Source of the DNA: Pseudideonella sakaiensis
GTDB lineage: Bacteria; Pseudomonadota; Gammaproteobacteria; Burkholderiales; Burkholderiaceae_C
Length of the DNA stretch: 64,000 nt
Assembly (NCBI RefSeq): GCF_001293525.1
Contig: NZ_BBYR01000007.1
Span: 1-64,000, forward strand
Reading direction: 5' to 3'
Part shown: in pieces, positions 1 to 7,045 of the stretch
How the letters are laid out: each line of letters starts with the position of its first letter
Numbering within the stretch: the first letter of the stretch is position 1
The notes under the pieces: model-generated
What the model was told of the DNA's origin: nothing
What the model saw: the letters and a program-made list of their open reading frames with translations, nothing else
Database searches by the model: none
Made by a program: the position numbers and the translations under genes

Positions 1-468
1 GGCACCATCGACGGCATCGCCTTCCAGACCAACATCCTGGCGCTGAACGCCGCGGTGGAAGCCGCGCGCGCCGGCGAGCAGGGCCGCGGCTTCGCGGTGG
101 TGGCGGCCGAGGTGCGCAGCCTCGCGCAGCGCAGCGCCGAGGCGGCGCGCGAGATCAAGCAGCTGATCCAGGCCAGCGTCGAGACCGTCGAGAACGGCAG
201 CACGCTGGTCGACGACGCGGGCCGCGCGATGGGCGACATCGTCCACAAGGTGACGCAGGTGACCGAGCTCATCGCCCACATCAGCCAGGCCTCGAACGAG
301 CAGACCGCGGGCATCGACCAGGTGAACACCGCCGTCACGCAGCTCGACGATGCCACGCAGCAGAACGCCAGCCTCGTGCAGCAGAGCTCCGAAGCGGCCG
401 CCAGCCTGCAGCACCAGGCGCAGCGGCTGGCCGAAGCAATCGGGGTGTTCAAGACCGCCACCGTGTGA
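1..468 (+). CDS. Methyl-accepting chemotaxis protein, C-terminal part (5' truncated by window)
   Basis: The open frame runs from base 1 to a TGA at 466-468, so only the cytoplasmic signalling end is present. It begins inside the highly conserved hairpin tip that contacts CheA and CheW ([20 protein letters not shown]), followed by [18 protein letters not shown] and a long heptad-rich helix with [14 protein letters not shown]. Such receptors relay ligand binding across the inner membrane to the CheA kinase. The sensor domain, and so the ligand, lies outside the window. The C-terminus ends in FKTATV and shows no CheR-docking pentapeptide. Confidence 0.95.
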   Translation, partial: GTIDGIAFQTNILALNAAVEAARAGEQGRGFAVVAAEVRSLAQRSAEAAREIKQLIQASVETVENGSTLVDDAGRAMGDIVHKVTQVTELIAHISQASNEQTAGIDQVNTAVTQLDDATQQNASLVQQSSEAAASLQHQAQRLAEAIGVFKTATV

Positions 469-477
469 GCGCCCCCT

Positions 478-532
478 GGCCGGGCGGTGCCCGGCCCGCC
501 TCCCGCGGGGTCCACTCCGCAGCGCGGGAGGC
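478..532. terminator. Two adjacent GC-rich hairpins between convergent genes
   Basis: An 8-bp perfect inverted repeat with a 3-nt loop (478-485 / 489-496, GGCCGGGC) is followed by a 10-bp inverted repeat (498-507 / 523-532, GCCTCCCGCG) with a 15-nt loop. Both sit between the chemoreceptor stop and the stop of the convergent dehydrogenase. No T-run follows either stem, so a bidirectional termination role is inferred from position and stem strength only. Confidence 0.5.
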
Positions 533-574
533 GCAGCGCTGCGCTCCCGGCCCGGCGCTGCCGGCTGGCGCGCC

Positions 575-1948
575 TCAGCGCATCCCCGTGGCCCGCCAGA
601 CCGTGTTGCCGACGTCGTCCGCCACCAGCAGCGCGCCGCGCGCGTCGAGCGCCACGCCGACCGGGCGGCCGCGCGCCTGGCCCTGCGCATCGACGAAGCC
701 GGTCAGCAGGTCCACCGGCGCGCCGTTCGGGCGGCCGGCGGCGAAGGGCACGAACACCACCTTGTAGCCCACGGGCGGCTGGCGGTTCCACGAGCCGTGC
801 AGGCCGATGAACATGCCATCGGCGAAGGGCGCGGGCAGCGCGGTGCGGCCCGCGGCCGCGAGGCCGAGCGCGGCCACGTGGGCGCCGAGCGCATAGTCGG
901 GGGCGATGGCGCGGGCCACCTGGTCCGGCCGCGGCGGCTGCACGCGGGCGTCCACGTTCGGCCCGAAGTAGCTCCAGGGCCAGCCGTAGAAGCCGCCGTC
1001 CTGCACCGAGGTCAGGTAGTCCGGCACCAGGTCGTTGCCGAGCTCGTCGCGCTCGTTGGCCACGGTCCAGAGCATGCCGCTGGTCGGCTCCCAGGCCAGG
1101 CCGTTGGGGTTGCGCAGGCCGGTGGCGTAGAGGCGCTTGCGGCCGCTGGCGCGATCGATCTCCCAGATCGCCGCGCGACCCTCCTCGGCCGCCAGGCCGT
1201 TCTCGCCGACGTTGCTGTTCGAGCCGACCGTCGCGTAGAGCCGCGTGCCGTCGGGGCTCGCGATCAGGCCCTTGGTCCAGTGGTGGTTGATCGGGCCGGC
1301 GGGCAGCTCGGTGAGCCGGGTGCCCGGCCCCGGCAGCGTGGTCTGGCCCGGCGTGTAGGCGTAGCGGACCACGGCGTCGGTCGTCGCGACGTAGAAGTCG
1401 CCGCCGACCAGCGCCATGCCGAACGGCGAGCGCAGCCCCGACGCGAAGACGGTGCGCAGCTCGGCGACGCCGTCGCCGTCGGCATCGCGCAGCAGCGTGA
1501 TGCGGTCGGCCGAGGGCACGCCGGCGCCGGCGCGCGCCATCACGGCCTGCATCACCCGGCCACGCAGGCCCTGGGCGCCGTCCGGCTTCGCCGGCGCGTT
1601 CGATTCGGCCACCAGCACGTCGCCGTTCGGCAGCACGTGCAGCCAGCGCGGGTGCGCCAGGCCGGTGGCGAAGGCCGTGACCTGCACGCCCGGCGCGGCC
1701 GCGGGCCGTTCGCCAGTGGCCCAGCCCCGCGCCGGCGCGATCTTCACGGTGGGCAGGGCCGAGGAGCCGGGGGCCGGGAGCTGCGGCGACGGCCCGACCG
1801 TCGACGCCGGCGACGCCACCGGCGGGCGGCCCGCATCGCCGAGGGCGCAGGCGCCGAGCCCTGCCGCGACGGCGAGCGATGCGAGGGCGAGGCGGCGGGG
1901 AGGGCGCGGCGAGCGCGTCGGGCGGATCGTGGCGGCAGGTGGAAGCAT
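575..1948 (-). CDS. PQQ-dependent sugar (sorbosone) dehydrogenase family lipoprotein
   Basis: A 457-residue six-bladed propeller protein of the sorbosone/soluble glucose dehydrogenase family, which oxidises sugars or sugar aldehydes in the periplasm with PQQ. The start at 1948 (MLPPAATIRPTRS) gives a basic n-region, a hydrophobic stretch and a lipobox ending LGAC. Longer upstream starts would add about 100 arginine- and proline-rich residues with no signal. Visible family blocks are HPRWLHVLPNGDVLVAES, GLRNPNGLAWEP, YGWPWSYFG and GLHGSWNR. It stands alone and is divergent from the depolymerase-like gene. The exact substrate cannot be read from sequence. Confidence 0.8.
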   Translation of the reverse strand: MLPPAATIRPTRSPRPPRRLALASLAVAAGLGACALGDAGRPPVASPASTVGPSPQLPAPGSSALPTVKIAPARGWATGERPAAAPGVQVTAFATGLAHPRWLHVLPNGDVLVAESNAPAKPDGAQGLRGRVMQAVMARAGAGVPSADRITLLRDADGDGVAELRTVFASGLRSPFGMALVGGDFYVATTDAVVRYAYTPGQTTLPGPGTRLTELPAGPINHHWTKGLIASPDGTRLYATVGSNSNVGENGLAAEEGRAAIWEIDRASGRKRLYATGLRNPNGLAWEPTSGMLWTVANERDELGNDLVPDYLTSVQDGGFYGWPWSYFGPNVDARVQPPRPDQVARAIAPDYALGAHVAALGLAAAGRTALPAPFADGMFIGLHGSWNRQPPVGYKVVFVPFAAGRPNGAPVDLLTGFVDAQGQARGRPVGVALDARGALLVADDVGNTVWRATGMR

Positions 1949-2267
1949 GCGGGGCGGACGGTGGGCGGGGAGGCGACGGTGGCGGGCTGCGGGGGCCCGT
2001 CGCCGCGGGGGCGCGCTGGGTGTCGGCTGCCCCTGATATGCGGCGAACGGATGCTGCTGCCGCTTGCGCCGCAGGGCCGTAGGACACGTGCGCGTGCAAG
2101 CGTCGGGGGCGGCCGCGCGGGCACGTCGACGGCTCGTGTCCCGCGGCCTCGGGGCTTGTACGGATGGGCGCCCGCCTGGCGCCTGCCTAAGATCGACGCG
2201 AATGTTAACGTTGCCATCAGCGCCGCAGGCTCGTCGCGGACGCAGCCTTCCACGGAACACGACCCCA
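1949..2267. other. Divergent intergenic region, no confident element
   Basis: This 319-bp region separates two divergently transcribed lipoprotein genes and should hold both promoters. A locally AT-richer patch at about 2200-2215 contains AATGTTAACGTT. I see no -35/-10 pair of good quality, no coding frame with family resemblance and no tandem repeat. Confidence 0.4.
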
Positions 2268-4001
2268 ATGACCCTCGAGACGAAACCTTGGATTTGCCCG
2301 GCCCTGGTGGCCGCCGCCTGCCTGGCCGCCTGCGGCGGCGGCAGCGACGCCCCGGTGGCCGCCGCGCCGGCGGCGCCGGCCTACGTGCCGAAGACCTGCG
2401 ACACGAGCGCCGCCGCGCTGCAGAAGCAGACGCTGACCGTGAACGGGGTGACGCGCGAGTACCTCGAGGTCGCGCCGTCGAACATCACGGCGCTGGTCGC
2501 GAAGAACGTGCGCAACGTGCCGGTCGTCGTGAGCTACCACGATGCGGCGCAGGATGGCCAGAAGGGGGCCGCGGCCACCTGCTGGAACGAGGTCGCCTCC
2601 GCGAACGGGGGCGTGGCGATCTTCCCGACCGCCGTCGGCGGCAACTGGAACACCCGGCTCGAGGCCGGCGCCGCCGACGACGTCGCCTTCACCCGCGCGG
2701 TGATCGCGGCCGTGCTGGCGAAGTACGGCCTGCCCGGCAACGAGCAGCTCTTCGTGACCGGTGTCGGGCAGGGCGCCGCGATGGCCAGCGTGATGGCGAT
2801 GGCCTCCGGCCAGCTGGGTGCGAACAGCCGGCCCACCAACTACGTCGCGGCGCTGGCCACGGTGAACGGGTCCGCCGATCCGGCGGTGTTCTCGACCAGC
2901 TTCGCGCCGACCACGCTGGCCGCCTGGTCCATCAAGCAGCCCGGCTACACCGGCAGCGATGCGCAGCAGATCGTCTACTGGATGCAGCAGAACGGCATCA
3001 CCGCACCGGCCGTCGGCACGTCGGACGCCAAGTTCCAGTCCGTCGTCTACACCAACCCGAGCTACCCGGCGCAGCAGGCCATCACCTCCACGACGGTGAC
3101 GCCGAACTACGCCGGCAAGGACCTGAGCCAGGACATCTGGGACCGCTGGTTCACGAAGAAGGTCAAGGTGTCCGACGACACGCGCACCAACGGCACCGTC
3201 CGCGACTTCCTGGGCGTGGCGCAGATGGGGCTGCTCGACGTCACCAAGACGCTGTCCACCGGCGTGTCGCGCCGCTACCTGGTGTACCTGCCGAAGAACT
3301 ACGCCGCCCTGACGGCCGGCGGCAAGAAGCTGCCGCTCGTATTCTCGCTGCACGGCCGCAACGGCGCGGCGGAGTTCATCGCGCTCACCTCGCGCTGGTG
3401 GGAGGTCGCGGAGAAGAACGGCTTCATCGCCGTCTTCCCGCAGGGCCTCAACAACACCTGGAACACCGGCATCTCGGCCAGCAACCCGGACGTGGCCGAC
3501 ATGCTGGCGCTGATCAACCAGCTGAAGGCCGACTACGCCGTCGACGCGAACCGCATCTACATGAACGGCCAGTCGATGGGCGCCGCCTTCACGAACCGCA
3601 TGGCGGTGCAGTACCCGAACCTGTTCGCCGCGGTCGCGCCGTGCTACTCGGGCCACCTCGGCGCCAGCGCCTACGCCGATGCGATCGTCCGCACCGACGT
3701 GCCGCTGCCCGTGTGGCAGTGCCGCGGCCAGGACGAGATCACCAGCGACTTCCCCGGCAGCGAACCCGCGGCGCGCCAGTTCTGGCGCGTGACTGTCAAC
3801 AAGCACCTCGGCAACCCGGTGCTGCAGGTCGACGGTCGCAATGCGACGGAGATCTACACCGACGGTGTCGCGGAGTACCGCTGGCAGGTGCGCCAGTACC
3901 AGCCGCACTTCGAGTTCGAAGGGCAGTCGCAGAAGCTGTGGGACGAGTTCTTCAAGCGCTTCGCGCGCGACGCGTCCGGCAACCTCGTCACGCTGCCCTG
4001 A
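2268..4001 (+). CDS. Tandem-domain PHB-depolymerase-like esterase lipoprotein
   Basis: A 577-residue exported lipoprotein (lipobox LAAC near residue 20) of the esterase/PHB depolymerase (alpha/beta hydrolase) family. Two homologous halves are visible. The C-terminal half has the oxyanion HG (LHGRNG), a nucleophile elbow GQSMG with Ser436, and a late His in QPHFEFEG, so it looks catalytic. The N-terminal half repeats the same order (YHDAAQ, IFPTAVGGNWNT, then GVGQG) but carries Gly167 where the serine should be. The start at 2268 places the signal peptide at the N-terminus; an upstream start at 2064 would add an Arg-rich segment. Likely substrates are polyesters or short esters outside the cell, inferred from family only. 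Confidence 0.8.
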   Translation: MTLETKPWICPALVAAACLAACGGGSDAPVAAAPAAPAYVPKTCDTSAAALQKQTLTVNGVTREYLEVAPSNITALVAKNVRNVPVVVSYHDAAQDGQKGAAATCWNEVASANGGVAIFPTAVGGNWNTRLEAGAADDVAFTRAVIAAVLAKYGLPGNEQLFVTGVGQGAAMASVMAMASGQLGANSRPTNYVAALATVNGSADPAVFSTSFAPTTLAAWSIKQPGYTGSDAQQIVYWMQQNGITAPAVGTSDAKFQSVVYTNPSYPAQQAITSTTVTPNYAGKDLSQDIWDRWFTKKVKVSDDTRTNGTVRDFLGVAQMGLLDVTKTLSTGVSRRYLVYLPKNYAALTAGGKKLPLVFSLHGRNGAAEFIALTSRWWEVAEKNGFIAVFPQGLNNTWNTGISASNPDVADMLALINQLKADYAVDANRIYMNGQSMGAAFTNRMAVQYPNLFAAVAPCYSGHLGASAYADAIVRTDVPLPVWQCRGQDEITSDFPGSEPAARQFWRVTVNKHLGNPVLQVDGRNATEIYTDGVAEYRWQVRQYQPHFEFEGQSQKLWDEFFKRFARDASGNLVTLP

Positions 4002-4059
4002 TGCCCTGATGCCCTGATGCCCTGATGCCCTGATGCCCTGATGCCCTGATGCCCTGATG
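3996..4059. repeat. Eight perfect copies of an 8-bp tandem repeat (CCCTGATG)
   Basis: Eight uninterrupted copies of CCCTGATG run from 3996 to 4059, followed by CACTGAG. The first copy contains the TGA stop of the depolymerase-like gene, so copy-number change cannot alter that protein. The array does lie about 116 bp upstream of the TonB receptor start. Confidence 0.95.
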
Positions 4060-4066
4060 CACTGAG

Positions 4067-4095
4067 GGCCGGGGCGCAGGCCGGCTGCCCCGGCC
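4067..4095 (+). terminator. Hairpin downstream of the depolymerase-like gene
   Basis: A 9-bp perfect inverted repeat GGCCGGGGC (4067-4075) / GCCCCGGCC (4087-4095) with an 11-nt loop lies just after the tandem repeat. There is no T-run after it. It could end the upstream transcript before the lasso receptor gene. Confidence 0.45.
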
Positions 4096-4144
4096 GCTGA
4101 CCCCGTGCAAACCCTCGGGGGACCGCCGCGCGGCGGGACGTCAT

Positions 4145-4167
4145 CTCGTTGTCACCCAGACAACGAG
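4145..4167 (+). promoter_or_regulatory. Perfect inverted repeat abutting the receptor RBS
   Basis: CTCGTTGTC (4145-4153), loop ACCCA, GACAACGAG (4159-4167) is a perfect 9-bp stem. It ends 8 nt before the receptor ATG at 4176. Its right arm overlaps the purine-rich ribosome-binding sequence GAGAGA (4165-4170). It could be a repressor operator, or an mRNA hairpin that partly hides the RBS. Confidence 0.55.
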
Positions 4168-4175
4168 AGAGCGCG

Positions 4176-6863
4176 ATGCCCGTCCCCCTTGCCGCGCGCC
4201 GGCACCGATCCGCCCTGGCCCCCGTCGTGGCCGCGTTCGCGCTCTGCGCCGTCCCGGCCCGGGCCCAGGGCGATCCGCCGCCCGGCAGCGCCCCGCCGGC
4301 CGATGCGGCGGCCCCTGCGGCTGTGCCCGCGAGCGCGCCCTCCGCGGCGCAGGAACTGGGCCGCGTCCAGGTCACCGGCTCGCGGCTCAAGCGCATCGAC
4401 GCCGAAGGGCCGGTGCCGGTGCAGGTCTATCGGCGGGAGGACCTGGAGCGCAGTGGGCAGCCGAGTCTCGCGAAGTTCCTCAACAGTCTCAACGAGACCT
4501 CGATGTCCTCGGGGGAGGGAGCGAACAGCGGCACGGCAGGACAAGGCACGGTGCAGCTGCGGGGCATGCCACTGGGATCGACGGCGGTGCTGCTCAATGG
4601 GCGCAAGCTGCAGGCCGTGGGTTCCTCGTCCGCCAGCTACTTCAACCTCAACCTGATCCCCATTGGCGCGATCGAGCGCATCGAGGTACTGCCGGTGGGC
4701 TCTTCCGCGGTCTACGGTGGCGATGCACTCGCGGGCGTCGTGAACGTGGTGCTGAAGAGCCGGCTCGACGCCCTGAGCCTGGACGCCCGCGTCGGTGGAG
4801 GCCGCGGCTTCGAGGATGGCAGCCTGGCCCTGGCCGGCGGGCGGCAGAACACGGAAGGTTCCGTGCTGATCCTGGGCTCATACAGCAAGGCCACCACGCT
4901 GGGCATGTCCGAGCGCGACTTCTTCCTGGATGCCGACTACCGGCGATTCGGTGGCCCCGACGCCCGCGTTCGCACCTGCGCACCCGGTACGGTGAGCAGC
5001 AACACGAATGGGAACCTGCCCGGTCTGGCTGCAACCAGTGCCGGCATCCCGGTCACGTCCGCCGGTCGCCCCACCCTCGCAGACTTCGCCGCCGCCGCTG
5101 GCCGCCCCAATCTGTGCGGCGATGCGCAGAATGGCAACGGCAACGCCCTGGTCTACGGCAACGAGACGCTCGGGCTGCACACGGTGGCGGAGCGCCACCT
5201 CGGTGCCGGCTGGACGGCGTTCGCGGAGGCGACCCTTTCCGAGGATCGGCTGGCGTCGAACTTCACCGGCATGAAGTTCAACAACGTGCTGGTCCCGGCA
5301 TCCAACCCGTACAACCCCTTCGGCGTGCCGGTGCGCGTCACTTCCACCCTCGGACTGGAGAACGGCAGCGTCGGGATCGCGCGTGAGACGCGCTACACGC
5401 GGCTCCTCGGTGGCCTGCGCGGCGAGTTGCCGGGGGCGTGGGACCTGGAAGCCACCGTCACGAGCTCGCGTGATCGCAGCGAACAGCGCAACCGGAACGT
5501 GAACGTCAACGCCAACGCGCGCACCGCGGCGCTGGCCGCCAGCGACCCTGCGCTGGCACTGAACCCGTTCACTGCTGGCCGCGCGGCCACGGACGCCGTG
5601 ATCCAGTCGATCTGGTCGGACAGCGTGCGCCAGACCGAAGGCAGCAAGGACATGTTCGCGGCCTTCGTGCGCGGACCGGCGGCCGCCTTGCCGGCTGGCT
5701 CGCTAGACGCCGTGGTCGGCGCAGAAGTGACGCGCGACCGCTACGACTCCCTGACCGTCGGCACCGTCAGCAACGGCGGCAGCCGCAGCGCGCAGGCCTT
5801 GTACGGCGAGCTCCGTGCCCCGCTGATGCGGCGCGACGGCGTGGTCGGCCGAGGTGGCGAACTCGCTGCGCTGACCCTGGCCGCGCGGTCCGATCGCACC
5901 GCCCAGTTCGGCCGGGCGGCTACCTACCAGGGCGGCCTGGAGCTGCGCCCGAGTGCCTCATGGCTGCTGCGTGCCTCGGCTGCCACCTCATTAAAGCCAC
6001 CAACGCTCTCTCAGACATTCGTCACCGACCAGGTCCTGCCCGCCTCGAGCTTCGGCCTGGTGGATCCCGCGCGCCAGGGCGAGGCGGTGACTGCGGGCGA
6101 ACTGGTGCGTACCGCGAACCCCGCGCTGAAGCCGGAGCGCGGCAAGGCCTTCTCGCTGGGCGCGAACTGGGAACCGCAGACGGGCACGCGGCTGGCAGTC
6201 ACCGCCTGGCGCCTGCGGGCCGAGCAGTTGATCGTGCTGCTGCTGCCGCAGGCCCTGCTGAACAACGAGGCGCTGCTGCCGGGATTCGTGACGCGCGAAG
6301 CGGCGACGGCCGGCGGTCTTCCGGGGCGGCTCTCGCGCCTGACGTATGCGGAGACCAACTTGGGTGTGCTGGAGACGCGCGGCATCGATCTCGAGGCCCG
6401 CCGCAGCTGGCGATCTCCGGGGGGAACGTGGTCCCTCGGCGTCGGTGCGACGCGGGTCCAGCAGTACGACGTCAAGCTGACCCCGAATGCAGCCGTCGAG
6501 AGCCGGCTCGGCCGCCGCACCCTGGACTACTGGTCCCCCGAGTGGAAGGGCCAGGTCTTCGGCGGCTTCGCCGCCCCGGCCTGGAGCCTGTCGGTGACTG
6601 GGCGCTACCTGGGCGCCTACCAGGACACCGGGAGCCGTGCGCGCCGCCTTGGTGACACCGTCCTCGTGGATCTGGCCGGACGCCTGGATCTGAGGACGCT
6701 CGGGGTACCGATGGGTGGCGCGAGTGCCGCAGCGCTGTCGTTTGGCGTCGTCAACGTGGGCGACCGGCAGCCCCAGTTCACCGAAGCGGCTCCGTACTAC
6801 GACCCGACCCAGGCCGACTGGCGTGGCCGCACGCTGAGCGTGCGCCTTTCGGTGGATTGGTGA
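4176..6863 (+). CDS. TonB-dependent outer-membrane receptor, lasso-peptide locus
   Basis: An 895-residue TonB-dependent receptor. Residues 1-30 form a signal peptide ending ARAQG. A plug domain follows at about 55-200 (VQVTGSRLKRIDAEGPVPVQ, VQLRGMPLGSTAVLLNGRK, GGDALAGVVNVVLKS), then a 22-strand-type barrel ending in a C-terminal aromatic residue (VRLSVDW). The start at 4176 has GAGAGA 5 nt upstream; a TTG at 4149 is less likely. It is followed by the lasso isopeptidase on the same strand. In isopeptidase-containing lasso clusters such receptors import the lasso peptide or its cargo. No FecI/FecR pair or STN domain is seen, so regulation is not of the classic transducer type. Ligand assignment is inference. 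Confidence 0.85.
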   Translation: MPVPLAARRHRSALAPVVAAFALCAVPARAQGDPPPGSAPPADAAAPAAVPASAPSAAQELGRVQVTGSRLKRIDAEGPVPVQVYRREDLERSGQPSLAKFLNSLNETSMSSGEGANSGTAGQGTVQLRGMPLGSTAVLLNGRKLQAVGSSSASYFNLNLIPIGAIERIEVLPVGSSAVYGGDALAGVVNVVLKSRLDALSLDARVGGGRGFEDGSLALAGGRQNTEGSVLILGSYSKATTLGMSERDFFLDADYRRFGGPDARVRTCAPGTVSSNTNGNLPGLAATSAGIPVTSAGRPTLADFAAAAGRPNLCGDAQNGNGNALVYGNETLGLHTVAERHLGAGWTAFAEATLSEDRLASNFTGMKFNNVLVPASNPYNPFGVPVRVTSTLGLENGSVGIARETRYTRLLGGLRGELPGAWDLEATVTSSRDRSEQRNRNVNVNANARTAALAASDPALALNPFTAGRAATDAVIQSIWSDSVRQTEGSKDMFAAFVRGPAAALPAGSLDAVVGAEVTRDRYDSLTVGTVSNGGSRSAQALYGELRAPLMRRDGVVGRGGELAALTLAARSDRTAQFGRAATYQGGLELRPSASWLLRASAATSLKPPTLSQTFVTDQVLPASSFGLVDPARQGEAVTAGELVRTANPALKPERGKAFSLGANWEPQTGTRLAVTAWRLRAEQLIVLLLPQALLNNEALLPGFVTREAATAGGLPGRLSRLTYAETNLGVLETRGIDLEARRSWRSPGGTWSLGVGATRVQQYDVKLTPNAAVESRLGRRTLDYWSPEWKGQVFGGFAAPAWSLSVTGRYLGAYQDTGSRARRLGDTVLVDLAGRLDLRTLGVPMGGASAAALSFGVVNVGDRQPQFTEAAPYYDPTQADWRGRTLSVRLSVDW

Positions 6864-7045
6864 CTCGGCGGCCGCGTCGCTACAGATTCGGGATAGGGCC
6901 CGCAGCCTGAGGCGCCCAGCGCGTCGCCTCTCCGGCGCCCCAGGCGTCCCGTGACCATCGTCTCTTCCCGCGCCGTGATCTGACCGGGCCGGAGACTGTT
7001 TCGCGCCCTCCGCAGCCCCGGAGGCGCCCTCCTCGACTTCGCCGC

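Noticed and set aside
350-4009. Very long plus-strand open frame of 1219 codons
   Set aside because: Arg/Pro/Ala-rich shadow of the minus-strand dehydrogenase and out-of-frame to the esterase; GC-rich DNA rarely has stops in such frames.
3996-4059. CRISPR array
   Set aside because: An 8-bp head-to-tail repeat with no spacers.
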